Source of the DNA: Verrucomicrobiota bacterium
Lineage (GTDB): Bacteria; Verrucomicrobiota; Verrucomicrobiia; Verrucomicrobiales; Akkermansiaceae
Reading direction: 5' to 3'
Length of the DNA: 64,000 bases
NCBI GenBank assembly: GCA_026397725.1
Contig: JAPLUI010000179.1
Coordinates: 28,559 to 92,558 of the forward strand
Shown in pieces: positions 18,670-27,880 of the stretch (the stretch's first letter is position 1; every line of letters starts with the position of its first letter). The position numbers and the translations under genes were made by a program. Under the pieces are notes generated by a model. It searched no databases. It saw nothing but the letters and a program-made list of their open reading frames with translations, and was not told where the DNA came from.

Positions 18670-21330
18670 ATGTCAACAGCTCCTTCGTCCCCCTCCATCA
18701 AAACCGACATTTTCGAGTTCTGCCAGGCCTTCGCCGGCCTGCTCAAGCCCTTCGCCAAATCGCTGGAAGCCGTCCGCGCGGGCATCCAGGGCAAAGGCGA
18801 CGCCGAGGTCTTGCAGCGGCCGATGGCAGGCTTCTCCGACGTCCATATCCGGCTGGAGAGCCTCATCGACAAGGTGGAGGAGCAACAGGCCTACCTGATC
18901 ATCTTCGGGCCCCTCAAGAGCGGCAAGTCCACCCTGATGAACGCCATCAGCGCGGCCTATGTGAGCGAGGTGACCTCGCTGCCAGCCTATCCGTGCCTGG
19001 TGCATGTGAAACACGGCGACGATTACAGCTTTGTGGCTTCCCGCTACAGCGGGGAGAAACTGCGGTTTTCCGACAACGCCGCGCTGCAAGCCCTCATCAA
19101 GCAAAGCCACCAAACGCTGGCCGTGCGCCTGCGCGAGGTGGAGGAGCAGGGCGAGAAGTTTGATCCGGGCGTCCACTATCCCGATGCGATCCGGCGGGTG
19201 GACGTGGCATTGCCGACGCGCAACCTGAAGGACTCGCTGACCGTGCTGGTGGACACTCCCGGGCTCTACACGCGGATGAAGTTCGGCTACGACCTGATGA
19301 CCCGCGAGTTCCGCAACAGCGCGGCCTGCGCCGTGTTCGTGGTCAAGACCGACAACCTGTTCCTGGAGCAGGTGTTCGAGGAATTCAACCAACTGTTGGG
19401 CCTGTTCAGCCGGATTTTCCTGGTGGTCAACATCGATACCAACAAGCGCGACCTCGACCCGGACGGCTCGTTGCAGCCGAGCTTGGAAAGCAAGTCCCCC
19501 GGCGAGGTGATCCGCGCCTTCGAATCACTGGTCATGAGCGCGCCGTTGCGCCGCGCGCAGGACGAGGGACGCTTGAAGATCTATCCGATCGACCTGCTCA
19601 ACTCAGCCTCGGCCGCGATGAAGCGGGCCGTGGAGGCACCGCAAGCGGACGAGGTGAAAGCGGACGAGGCGAAAGCGGACGAGGCCCCGGCACCCGCAGC
19701 GGATGAGAGCCCAGCCGCAGATGACGAGGCCGCCGCAAGCGCAGCCGCTGGCGGTGAAGACGGCACGCCTGCGGACCCTGCCGTAGCGCCGGCAGCTCAA
19801 GGCCCGCCCGCGCTGCAGCCGCTGCCGGTGGTGCCACCCGCCTCGGATGACCCGTCGGTGTCGCCGAACCTGCTGGCACGCTCGCCAGCATTCACCATGC
19901 CGGTCATTGCCGGGCAGTCGGGCACAGTCGACGAAGCCGCAGCCGCGACCGATGCCTCCATCCCCGCCGCAGGCGACAGCAAGACCAGTGTGATGCCGGC
20001 CAGTTGGGCCGCTCATCCCGAGGCCTCGTTCGCGTTGTTTCTCAGGGATCTGACGGACTACCTGAACAGCAGCGACTACTTGCAGGAATTCATGGGCGAC
20101 GCGCTGCTCGTGGGTACCAACCTCGGCGTGGAGATCGAGGATCATTGCTCGCCGCGGGCGACCGCAAGCTTCGAGTCCTGCCAGAAAATCCTCGCCGCCG
20201 AACTCAGCGATACCGAGGCCCGGCTGGCGGCGGTGGAAAAATTCGCAGCACTGGACCTCAAGGCGTCGTTCACACCGATCCGGGACGAGTTGCGCAAGCA
20301 TGCAGAGGACGCCTCCAGGGCCGCCGTGGGCGAGGCTCAACAGAATGTGCTCAAGCAGCTTGATGCCTGGTTCAGCTCGAACTACAGCGTGGCCGTGCTG
20401 CAAGACAATTGGGCGGCGTTGGTCCGCTCCTGCGCCAAGCGGGTGGGCAGCGAATGCCACGCCAAGGTGCGCTCACTGGTGGCAGGCCCCTTCGGCGGAA
20501 TCCGGATCGACGGCGGCCTGCGCTCGTCCGCAGTCGGTCTCGACACGCTGCTCGGGCCAGTGGTCGAGGCGGTGCGTGCGACCTTGGGCGAAACCGAGCC
20601 CACGCTCCAGTCCAGCCCGTTCCGGATCGAACCGGAGCACTTGAAGGTGCGCAAATCGTGGTGGGACTGGCTCGCCTTCCGCAGCCTCGCCGCCGTGCGC
20701 CGCAAGCTCTTCGGCATGCCGGACGAATGGGATCACGAGGTAAGCTACCTGACCAAGGAGAAGCGGCTCGGCGAGGAGGGCAAACAGGCACTCAAGGAGC
20801 GGATCGTCAGCACGCTTTCCCAGCAGTTTCCGAGTGAGGCACTGCGCGTCTCCGCAGCCACGCTGACCCAATACATCGACACGCTCAGCAAGGAACTGCA
20901 CGACAAGTTGCAGGCCGGCAAGGACAAATATGCGGCCCGCAAGGCCGAGCTGACACAGCGGATCGAAGACAACCTGGCCATCCGGCACTCGCTGGACGAA
21001 TTGACCTGCGAGGCCGCCGGAGTGCTGGCCGAAATCGATAAACTGCGCCGGAAATATCACTCCTACAGCCGCGTGACAGGCGCGTTGCCCGAAATGCCCG
21101 CCGCCAGCGCCGAGACGCCAGCGCCGGAGGACCCGCCCGAGGACGACACTCCCCCCCCTGCACCCGCAGTCGAAACCAACGACGCCATGCCGGTGGACGA
21201 CGGACTCTCCGAGGATAGGGACGAGGCCAATCATATGGCCGAGTTAGCGTTAGAGTTAGACACCGATCCCGGAACCGATCCCGGAACCGAGACCGGGACC
21301 GAAACCGAGACAGGCGGCCCGTCCAAATGA
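18670..21330 (+). CDS. Dynamin-like large GTPase
   Basis: An 886-residue GTPase of the bacterial dynamin-like type, proteins that polymerise on membranes and drive remodelling or repair. G1 P-loop GPLKSGKST at 80-88, G3 DTPG at 195-198, G4-like NIDTNKRD near 250. Unlike typical members it has a long Ala/Asp/Pro/Glu-rich low-complexity insert (about 315-435) between the GTPase and the helical stalk; the helical part (about 450-860) contains a Trp-rich patch (SWWDWLAFRS, near 660) that could touch membrane. The C-terminus is an acidic tail with Asp-Pro-Gly-Thr repeats. No classic transmembrane helix pair is visible. The next gene downstream lies on the other strand, with a relic between them. 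Confidence 0.82.
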   Translation: MSTAPSSPSIKTDIFEFCQAFAGLLKPFAKSLEAVRAGIQGKGDAEVLQRPMAGFSDVHIRLESLIDKVEEQQAYLIIFGPLKSGKSTLMNAISAAYVSEVTSLPAYPCLVHVKHGDDYSFVASRYSGEKLRFSDNAALQALIKQSHQTLAVRLREVEEQGEKFDPGVHYPDAIRRVDVALPTRNLKDSLTVLVDTPGLYTRMKFGYDLMTREFRNSAACAVFVVKTDNLFLEQVFEEFNQLLGLFSRIFLVVNIDTNKRDLDPDGSLQPSLESKSPGEVIRAFESLVMSAPLRRAQDEGRLKIYPIDLLNSASAAMKRAVEAPQADEVKADEAKADEAPAPAADESPAADDEAAASAAAGGEDGTPADPAVAPAAQGPPALQPLPVVPPASDDPSVSPNLLARSPAFTMPVIAGQSGTVDEAAAATDASIPAAGDSKTSVMPASWAAHPEASFALFLRDLTDYLNSSDYLQEFMGDALLVGTNLGVEIEDHCSPRATASFESCQKILAAELSDTEARLAAVEKFAALDLKASFTPIRDELRKHAEDASRAAVGEAQQNVLKQLDAWFSSNYSVAVLQDNWAALVRSCAKRVGSECHAKVRSLVAGPFGGIRIDGGLRSSAVGLDTLLGPVVEAVRATLGETEPTLQSSPFRIEPEHLKVRKSWWDWLAFRSLAAVRRKLFGMPDEWDHEVSYLTKEKRLGEEGKQALKERIVSTLSQQFPSEALRVSAATLTQYIDTLSKELHDKLQAGKDKYAARKAELTQRIEDNLAIRHSLDELTCEAAGVLAEIDKLRRKYHSYSRVTGALPEMPAASAETPAPEDPPEDDTPPPAPAVETNDAMPVDDGLSEDRDEANHMAELALELDTDPGTDPGTETGTETETGGPSK

Positions 21331-21391
21331 CAGGAACACCGCTCCGCGGCGTCCGGTGGGGGCAGCCCCTTGAGTGAATCGACGGCGAGCC

Positions 21392-21547
21392 ATGCAACTT
21401 GAAGTCACTGGCTTGTGGAAATGTCACGGCGCTACTCGTGCGCTCGACGGGTTCTCGCTGCCGATGGCTTCCACCCCCGTGCTGGTGTTGTGGGTGGTGC
21501 TGGCATGGAGTGCAGTGGGAAGCGTAGCGCCACACCGCTTTGGCTGA
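21392..21547 (+). pseudogene. ABC-transporter ATPase N-terminal scrap joined to a REP-like sequence
   Basis: The short frame MQLEVTGLWKCHGATRALDG is the usual N-terminus of an ABC ATPase (LEV.GL.K..G...AL.G), but it ends about 30 codons later without a Walker A motif. From about 21480 the sequence becomes an imperfect palindromic repeat (GTGGAGTG-type / GCCACACCGCTTTGG) of the kind found between genes in such genomes. Probably debris from a deleted transporter gene. Confidence 0.45.
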
Positions 21548-21564
21548 ACCGGAACTCAGGCAGC

Positions 21565-22218
21565 TCAGAGTTTGGCGAGGCGGCCGAGGTCCGGGCGTTG
21601 CCGGATGATGTTGGCGAGCATCTTGCGGCAATGCCCGTAGCTGGTGCGCTTGCTGAGGATTTCCGCACTGCGGTTGAACGAGCCCCATTGCACGACGGTC
21701 ATCTCGACCTTGCGGCTGCCCCAGACGTTCATGAGATTCTTGGTGGGCTCGTAGATGTCCACGGTGGCATTGCCGGCGAGGGCAGAGCCGTAGTCGTCCA
21801 CCACATAGAGATAGGGCAGGCCGGAGATGCGGAAGACGGTGCCCACCGGATAGAACGACCAATCGGCAGCCGCACTGCGGACGCGATTGGTGTAGCGCAG
21901 CGGGGTGCCGGTGGCATTGCTGTTGCCGTAAACAATGTGGTCATCCTCGCTGCATGTGTAGGCGGTGGTGCGGACGATGCGGGTGCGGTCGCTGAACGCA
22001 TACACCGGCATGTTGTGGCGGTCTTTCGGCTTGGCAGCGGCCGCCGCCACGGCTTTCGCGGAAGGTGCCGCCGTGGGGAAGCGCTCCGTGGGAGTGAAGA
22101 AACCACCCGCCCCCCTGATGGCGGACTTGGGGAGAATGGCCAGACCCGAATCGCCGCAACTGGCAAGCAACAGGGTCGTTAGCGCGGCGGCGGCGAGGGA
22201 AAGGAGTCGGGAAGTCAT
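21565..22218 (-). CDS. 3D-domain (double-psi beta-barrel) lipoprotein
   Basis: 217 residues. Signal peptide with lipobox LLLASC (Cys21), so lipid-anchored. After a 60-residue Ala-rich linker comes a 3D domain: RIVRTTAYTCSEDD, VGTVFRISG, LYVVDDYGSAL and a final VDIYEPTKNLMNVWG, matching the Asp-Asp-Asp fold shared with the catalytic domain of lytic transglycosylase MltA and with EmtA/YabE-like hydrolases. A role in peptidoglycan turnover is inferred. The next gene divergently upstream is an M23 peptidase, consistent with a cell-wall context. Confidence 0.8.
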   Translation of the reverse strand: MTSRLLSLAAAALTTLLLASCGDSGLAILPKSAIRGAGGFFTPTERFPTAAPSAKAVAAAAAKPKDRHNMPVYAFSDRTRIVRTTAYTCSEDDHIVYGNSNATGTPLRYTNRVRSAAADWSFYPVGTVFRISGLPYLYVVDDYGSALAGNATVDIYEPTKNLMNVWGSRKVEMTVVQWGSFNRSAEILSKRTSYGHCRKMLANIIRQRPDLGRLAKL

Positions 22219-22610
22219 GATAACGGGAGAAGCTCAGGCTCGGAGTCGGTCTGCTGACGCCCCAGCTTCTAAATCCCCCCCCCGGCCACGGCAACCCTAA
22301 ACTTCATGTGTTAGAGAAAAATCCCGGCATGAATCCGTAAAGCTCTTGTTTTCAATGACTTGTTCATCAATATTTTTCTCGATTTCGGGTCGGAATTGGA
22401 GAATTTAGCAGCGGCGTGCTACCGGCCGCGGCGGCGAATGCCAGCGCTCCACCGGTGCTGGCGGGAGCAGCAAGCCGCACTGCCGGACGGAATCCCGTTG
22501 GGAAACAGGCCCCTTCGTCCCATGTTCCCGTGCCAGTGCCAGTGCCGCCCGTCATGACCTGCGGGTGCTTTGGTCTTGTGATTCAGTCGCGGGTGGCGGA
22601 CGATTCCGGC
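22219..22610. other. Divergent intergenic region between two cell-wall genes
   Basis: 392 bp without a supported gene. The middle (about 22300-22400) is clearly AT-richer than the surroundings (TTTTCAATGACTTG, ATATTTTTCTCG) and is the likely promoter region. A run of nine C occurs near 22275. The plus-strand frame is open from 22416 into the peptidase gene but encodes only Ala/Pro-rich sequence. Confidence 0.4.
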
Positions 22611-23447
22611 ATGAGCAAAACTGCATCCAACGGGTTGTTGTGTCTGACGCTGCTGATCGCGGCGGGGGTGGTTGGCGTGGTGCTGTGGAGGGCGGGGCAA
22701 GGTCCGGGGCACCAGGTGGAGCGCGTGGGTTTTCAGGATGCGGATGCACCGCTGATGATGCCAGAGGCGGGCGAAGTGGACGAGCGCTTTGATTTTCCAT
22801 CCGCTTGGCAACGGGCGCAGATCCCGCAGGCGGCGAGGTTTGATCCGCCGTTGGGCTCGGATCATGGCGGCTTCACCTACAACGCCCAGGGCTTCTGGGA
22901 AATGAACGACGGGCGCGGGGGACGGCACCTCGGCGATGATCTCAATGGCATCGGCGGGATGAATACCGATCAGGGTGATCCGGTGTTCGCCACGGCGGAT
23001 GGTTTGGTGGTGTATGCGGGCGAGCCCTCTCCTGGGTGGGGCAAGGTCGTGGTGCTGGCGCACCGGACGGCCGAGAGCACAGTGCTCCAGTCGATGTATG
23101 CCCATCTGGAGCGGATCGAGGTGGTGCCGGGGGCGCTGGTGGCCCGCGGATCGCGGCTCGGAACGGTGGGCACCGCGCATGGAAATTACCCGGCGCATCT
23201 GCATTTTGAAATGCGGGCCAGCGATGCGTTGTCAATCGGCGCGGGCTATGCGATGCAACAACTCGACCGCCTCGATCCGTCCGCCACCGTGGCCGCCCTG
23301 CGCCATGCCGCGCCGGAAGACCGCTCGCCAGCGGTGCTCGCCTGCCTGCTCGTGCCCAATGACAACCCTTGGTCCGGCGTCGAAACCAAGGATGCCAAGG
23401 GGGCTGAGCGGCTCATGGAGATTCTCGGCAAGGAGCCAACCCGATAG
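22611..23447 (+). CDS. M23-family peptidase (LytM-type), membrane-anchored
   Basis: A zinc endopeptidase predicted to cut peptidoglycan cross-links in the periplasm. 278 residues: N-terminal hydrophobic segment (NGLLCLTLLIAAGVVGVVLW), a linker, then the LytM domain with zinc ligands in GGRHLGDDLNG (HxxxD type) and HGNYPAHLHFEM (HxH), plus the core VFATADGLVVYAG and GWGKVVVLAH. All metal ligands look present, so it is probably active. The ATG at 22611 fits the membrane anchor; the frame is open upstream to 22416 but the additional residues are low-complexity. Confidence 0.88.
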   Translation: MSKTASNGLLCLTLLIAAGVVGVVLWRAGQGPGHQVERVGFQDADAPLMMPEAGEVDERFDFPSAWQRAQIPQAARFDPPLGSDHGGFTYNAQGFWEMNDGRGGRHLGDDLNGIGGMNTDQGDPVFATADGLVVYAGEPSPGWGKVVVLAHRTAESTVLQSMYAHLERIEVVPGALVARGSRLGTVGTAHGNYPAHLHFEMRASDALSIGAGYAMQQLDRLDPSATVAALRHAAPEDRSPAVLACLLVPNDNPWSGVETKDAKGAERLMEILGKEPTR

Positions 23448-23651
23448 CTGCCGCGTCTCGCGGCAGGCCGTGCAGGCGGCGACTCGCTGCCCGAGCCTCC
23501 ATGGCACCCCAGCCCGGCTCTCGGAATCTTCCGCCGCGCGGAGTGGAATGCGCCGGATGGTGAGCCTGCCACTTCCCGCTCAGCGCAGCGGAAATTCCTG
23601 GGACATGATTCCGCACTTGGAATGGACGGCTTGCCGTGGCAGGTTCAGGCC

Positions 23652-24656
23652 ATGGCGATTGTTGATGCCAACCTTGCGGGAAAACGGCTGGTGATTGAAG
23701 AAACCGGCACGCCCGTGGAAAAACTCCGGGTGCAAGCGTTCCGCCCGCCGCCTGTCGGCACGGGCCAGGTTCTGGTCAGGATGCTCGCCGCGCCGGTCAA
23801 CCCGGCGGACCTGAATTTCATCGAAGGCACCTATGGCGTGCAGCCGGTGCTGCCGACGACGCCCGGCGTCGAAGGCTGCGGCGTGGTGGAGACCAGTGGC
23901 GCGGCGGATTACCAGCCGGGCGACCGGGTTATTTTCCTGCGCCGCGCCGCCACCTGGGCGACGCATACCGTGGCGGCAGCCGAGACCTTGTTCAAGCTGC
24001 CGACTGCGATTGATCCATTGCAGGCGGCGATGCTCAAGGTCAACCCGGCGACGGCCTGGCGCTTGCTGCATGGCTTCGGCAAGCCGGAGGCTGGTGGCTG
24101 GATCGTGCAGAATGCGGGCAACTCGGCGGTCGGTCGCTGTGTCATCCAACTCGCCCGCGCTATGGGCCTCCGCACGCTCTCGTTGGTGCGGCGGCCGGAA
24201 CTGATGGCTGAACTCACCCGCCTCGGCGGCGAGGTGGTGTTGTTAGATGACGAGGCCGGGCTGGCGGCGGCCAAGGCCGCGCTCGGCGGAGCCACCGCCG
24301 CGCTCGCCTTCAATGCGGTGGGGGGTGACAGCGCGTTGCGCCTGATGAATCTGCTGCGTGATGGCGGCGTCCACATCACGTTTGGCGCGATGGCCAAGCG
24401 TCCCCTAACTGTTCCGAACGGCCTGCTCATTTTCCGCGACCTCCAGCTTCGCGGGCTGTGGGTGACGCGGTGGATCGAGCACGCCCCGGCTGCGGAGGTC
24501 CGCGCGGTGTATGCCGATCTCGCGGCGCGGGTGACGGCCGGCACGCTGGTGCAAGCGGTGGATTCCACCCACCCGCTCGACGCCTTTCCTGCGGCGCTCG
24601 CCCGGCTCACTGCGGCGGATCGCGCGGGCAAGGTGCTGTTTGTTCCCTGCTGCTAG
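23652..24656 (+). CDS. Zinc-free MDR reductase, trans-2-enoyl-CoA/ACP reductase-like (MECR type)
   Basis: 334 residues of the medium-chain dehydrogenase/reductase fold. The N-terminal catalytic domain has APVNPADLNFIEGTYG, typical of mitochondrial-type enoyl-thioester reductases and their bacterial kin; the Rossmann domain shows WIVQNAGNSAVGRCVIQLA and SLVRRPELMAELTRLGG for NADPH. No zinc-binding cysteines. Likely reduces a C=C bond of an enoyl thioester or quinone; the exact substrate is not clear. ATG 23652 is preferred; ATG 23622 in the same frame adds ten residues. Confidence 0.8.
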   Translation: MAIVDANLAGKRLVIEETGTPVEKLRVQAFRPPPVGTGQVLVRMLAAPVNPADLNFIEGTYGVQPVLPTTPGVEGCGVVETSGAADYQPGDRVIFLRRAATWATHTVAAAETLFKLPTAIDPLQAAMLKVNPATAWRLLHGFGKPEAGGWIVQNAGNSAVGRCVIQLARAMGLRTLSLVRRPELMAELTRLGGEVVLLDDEAGLAAAKAALGGATAALAFNAVGGDSALRLMNLLRDGGVHITFGAMAKRPLTVPNGLLIFRDLQLRGLWVTRWIEHAPAAEVRAVYADLAARVTAGTLVQAVDSTHPLDAFPAALARLTAADRAGKVLFVPCC

Positions 24657-24819
24657 GCCGCGATCCGGACTTCCCCTGCCACCACCCGTCCAACGATGCG
24701 CCAACCAAGTTCTCATCCTTCCACAGCAGATGCCGGTCAAAGGCACGATCCTGCCCTGCATTCATTCTGGCCACGGACTCCCCACCCCCAGCCAAGTCCC
24801 CAGCCCGCTGGTCCGTTTC

Positions 24820-25506
24820 TCACTTGGGCACTGCGGGTGCCTGGTTTGCGCGGAGGGAGGCGGCCTGGCGCTGCGCCGCAGTGGCCAGATGGCCGGCCGG
24901 CAGCGTGCGGACGACCTCATCTAACAACTCGCGTGCGGCGGCGAGGTTGCCGTCCCTGGCAAGTTGCGCGGCGGTCGCGAGCGCGGCATGGGCGGCGGGG
25001 ATCCGCAGGTCGGCGGAGCCGTCGGTGAGCACCATGCGGAGGGTTTTCGCGGTCTCGCCCGTGCCGATCATGCCGAGGGACGCCAGCGCTTCGGATGCCA
25101 CGCCGCGTTTTGGATCGAGCGCCAGCTTCTGCAGCTCGGGTACCGCAAGGGTGTCGCGGCGCACTCCGAGCGAGTTCACCACTCCGGCCAGCAGGCGACC
25201 GTTGAGCCGGGGCAGGGTTTTGCGCAGGGCCTCTCCAGCAGCGGGATCCTGGATCGCTTCCAGCCCGCTGCGGGCGTAGTCGGCGAGAGGCTCGTGATCT
25301 AGCAAAGCGGCGAGGGCCGGCACCGCTGCGGGGCCTCCCACCACGGCGAGTTGCTGGCAGGCGCGGGCCTTTTCATGCACTCCGGCCTTGGAGGCGAGCA
25401 CGGCCAGCGCTGACGCCTCGGTGGTTTCGGCAGCCGGACTGGAGCTAACCAAGGCGAGACCCAGCAGGGCCGGAACGAAGGAACGAATGGCAATCATAAT
25501 CATCAT
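24820..25506 (-). CDS. Secreted HEAT-repeat protein, partner of the adjacent oxidoreductase
   Basis: About 228 residues with a signal peptide (IAIRSFVPALLGLALVSSSPAAE) then HEAT-like helical repeats: VPALAALLDHEPLADYAR, LEAIQDPAAGEALRKTLP, LLAGVVNSLGVRRD, AVPELQKLALDPKRG. Function is unknown; such solenoids mediate protein contacts. It follows the Gfo/Idh/MocA gene by 28 bp on the same strand, and a homologous HEAT gene follows another Gfo/Idh/MocA gene at 34183. Start codons ATG 25506 and ATG 25497 both fit the signal peptide; I use the first. Confidence 0.75.
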   Translation of the reverse strand: MMIMIAIRSFVPALLGLALVSSSPAAETTEASALAVLASKAGVHEKARACQQLAVVGGPAAVPALAALLDHEPLADYARSGLEAIQDPAAGEALRKTLPRLNGRLLAGVVNSLGVRRDTLAVPELQKLALDPKRGVASEALASLGMIGTGETAKTLRMVLTDGSADLRIPAAHAALATAAQLARDGNLAAARELLDEVVRTLPAGHLATAAQRQAASLRANQAPAVPK

Positions 25507-25534
25507 AATAACGAGCAACTAACAAGATTCGGGT

Positions 25535-26815
25535 TCAGGCGTGCCACGGGGTGCGGCGGGCGCGGCTACACATGCGGTTGGCTTCAGCGTCTTTCACAAA
25601 CGTCTCGGTGGCAGGGTCGAAGTGGACCTTGCGGCCGAGTCGCCAGCCGATGGCGGCGGCATGGGAGACGATGTGGCCGCGGCGCGTCACGTCGGCATTG
25701 GCCGCCGGCTTGGCACGCGATTTGACGCAGTCGAGGAAATTGCGGATGTGCTGGGTCGGGTCGGTTCCCGCGATCTCTTTGGGCGGACCACCCGTCAGGA
25801 GCGAGGGCGACGAGACTGCGATTTTACCGGAGTCCGCCGCCTCGACCCAGCCGGCGTCGCCCTCGAAGCGCACCGGGCAAGTCCCCGGGACGACCCAGTT
25901 GCCTTCGCCATTGAAGCCGGCGAGCCGCATGACCAACTTCACGCCGCTGGCATAACGGGCGTGGATGGTTTGCCCCTCGGCTTCAAACTCGATCGGAGTG
26001 GTGTCGTCCGCACTGGCGGCCCATTGGCAGATATCGACGGTATGCGCGCCCCATTCGGGCAAGGCCGCCCCGCCATGGAAATCGTAGTAGCCACGCCAGC
26101 GTCCTTCCACGTAGGCTTTGTTGTACGGTCGCCACGGCGCCGGGCCCAGCCAGCGGTCCCAGTCAACCACTTCGATGGTCGGCTCGGGGTCGGCGGGCAA
26201 CCACTCGTGGCTCTCTTCGAGGGGAAGGATGGAGGCATGGACGGTGTGGATTTTCCCAAGGCGGCCACTGCGTGCCAGTTCCGCCGCGAAGCGGAAATTG
26301 TCGACGTTGCGGCGCTGGGTACCGGCCTGGAAAACCCGGCCGTAGCGATTCACGGCATCGGCCAGTTCCTGGCTCTCGCGGATGGTCATGCTGCAGGGTT
26401 TCTCACAATAGATGTCCTTGCCCGCCTTGGCGGCGAGGATGATGCCCAGGGCGTGCCAGTGATCGCCGGTGGCGATGAGGACCGCGTCAATATCGTCGCG
26501 GCCGAGGACTTCGAACAGGTCCCGGGTCTTGGCGCAGTCCTCGTTGCCGTATTGCCGGTTGGCCATCCGGCGAACCGTCTCGCGCCGCGCCTCCTGCACG
26601 TCGGCAATCGCCACAAACTGCACGTCGGGTTGCTTGAGAAACGCGGCGAGATCCTCCCGCCCGCGCGGGCCGATGCCGATGGCACCCACCACGATCCGGT
26701 TGCTCGGGGCCACCGCTCCGTTCTTCCCCAAGGCGGAGGCTGGAATGATCGTCGGCATCCCGAGGGTCAGTGCTGCGGTTTTCAAAAAGTGTCGTCGAGT
26801 GGATTGGGTGGTCAT
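25535..26815 (-). CDS. Tat-exported Gfo/Idh/MocA family oxidoreductase
   Basis: An NAD(P)-dependent oxidoreductase of the glucose-fructose oxidoreductase/inositol dehydrogenase type, 426 residues. Twin-arginine signal TRRHFLKTAALTLGMP, then the Rossmann motif VVGAIGIGPRGRED, the HWHALGIILA block, the catalytic-lysine motif CEKP (IYCEKPCSMT) and a C-terminal beta domain (GPAPWRPYNKAYVEGRWRG, PEWGAHTVDICQWA). Exported members of this kind are very numerous in Verrucomicrobia and Planctomycetes and act on sugars from glycan breakdown. ATG 26815 places the RR motif at residues 7-8. Forms an operon with the HEAT gene downstream. Confidence 0.9.
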   Translation of the reverse strand: MTTQSTRRHFLKTAALTLGMPTIIPASALGKNGAVAPSNRIVVGAIGIGPRGREDLAAFLKQPDVQFVAIADVQEARRETVRRMANRQYGNEDCAKTRDLFEVLGRDDIDAVLIATGDHWHALGIILAAKAGKDIYCEKPCSMTIRESQELADAVNRYGRVFQAGTQRRNVDNFRFAAELARSGRLGKIHTVHASILPLEESHEWLPADPEPTIEVVDWDRWLGPAPWRPYNKAYVEGRWRGYYDFHGGAALPEWGAHTVDICQWAASADDTTPIEFEAEGQTIHARYASGVKLVMRLAGFNGEGNWVVPGTCPVRFEGDAGWVEAADSGKIAVSSPSLLTGGPPKEIAGTDPTQHIRNFLDCVKSRAKPAANADVTRRGHIVSHAAAIGWRLGRKVHFDPATETFVKDAEANRMCSRARRTPWHA

Positions 26816-26940
26816 GGCAGGATCAGCGGATACCCCCGTGAACAGGGGCAACCGCCTGGCTACGGGTGAATGCACGCGAATATTTCAGGGGAACCATTTG
26901 ATCACACCAAACCGATTTGACCACGGCATGCCAACGAGCT

Positions 26941-27879
26941 TCACGCCCGCGCTCCCGCCCGCCGCCGCCACCCCGCAATCAGGCCGAGCAAAACCCCGAC
27001 GGCAAAGCCACAGACATGCCCGGCCACATCGGTGCGGGGATCGGAGCCCACCCCCAGCCATGACAGCAGCACCAGCCCGCCACCAAGCGGCACCAGGTGC
27101 CGGAAGCTGCTGGGACGGGCGCGATCCCGGGTGGCCTGGAAAACCGCCAGGCCGGTTAGAATCCCCAGTGCTCCAAACACTGCGGTGGAGGCCCCCAGCG
27201 ATGAAAACCGTTCATCAAGGCGCGACGCCGCATTCAGCGCATTGCCCAAGGTGCCGGCCGCCAGGATGAGGGTCCACCCCAGCCACGGGCCGATCGACCG
27301 GCAAACCCAGGTGCCAAACAACACCCCACTGGCGATGTTGCTGATCAGGTGTATCCGATCGGCATGCAGAAACAACGCGGTGAACGGCCGCCACCACTCG
27401 CCTTGCACAAGAATCCCCCGCGACGACGAGACTCCTCGGGCAATGATCGCGGGATGTTCCTGCTGCAGCCAAAACACCACACACAAACTCAACACCCACA
27501 GCGCGGCCGGCAGAGCACCTCCATCAAAGTCGGCCACTTCCACCCGCACCGGGGCCGGCACCGCCTGCTCCTGCGCGTAGATGGCAAGCTCTGCATGAAT
27601 GCGGCTCGCTGCGGCCGGATCCGCCAGCACCTCGTAGCCGTCCCCCTCTGCGGTTTTCTCAATTTGACACGCCAGCCCCATCGCCAGAATCACCAGCACG
27701 CTCTCAAACGCTTGCGCCATCTCCACATAACAACCGATCAGCACGAAATCGGGAGACTCGGCTGGAGGCGGCTCTGCGGAGGGCTTGCTCACTGGTTCGA
27801 TAGGGCTGCTGGGGACTTCCGGCGGGGTGGATCGCACCGGCGACGGCCACCAATAGAGCCGGAATGGCGCCAAAGGCAA
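26941..27879 (-). CDS. Rhomboid-family intramembrane serine protease
   Basis: About 312 residues: a soluble N-terminal domain of about 140 residues followed by six or so hydrophobic helices. Rhomboid hallmarks: HLISNIASGVLFG for the conserved HxxxN loop, the serine in SLGASTAVFGALG and the second catalytic His in DVAGHVCGFAVG. The usual GxSG is GAST here, so Gly after the nucleophile is Thr. The start is uncertain: the frame runs far into gluQ, but a TTG at 27879, two bases after the gluQ stop, is the most economical start and implies coupled translation. Substrates unknown. Confidence 0.8.
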   Translation of the reverse strand: MPLAPFRLYWWPSPVRSTPPEVPSSPIEPVSKPSAEPPPAESPDFVLIGCYVEMAQAFESVLVILAMGLACQIEKTAEGDGYEVLADPAAASRIHAELAIYAQEQAVPAPVRVEVADFDGGALPAALWVLSLCVVFWLQQEHPAIIARGVSSSRGILVQGEWWRPFTALFLHADRIHLISNIASGVLFGTWVCRSIGPWLGWTLILAAGTLGNALNAASRLDERFSSLGASTAVFGALGILTGLAVFQATRDRARPSSFRHLVPLGGGLVLLSWLGVGSDPRTDVAGHVCGFAVGVLLGLIAGWRRRAGARA

Positions 27880-27880
27880 A

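Noticed and set aside
21415..22182. 255-codon plus-strand open frame
   Set aside because: Shadow of the 3D-domain lipoprotein, which has a lipobox and conserved aspartates on the minus strand.
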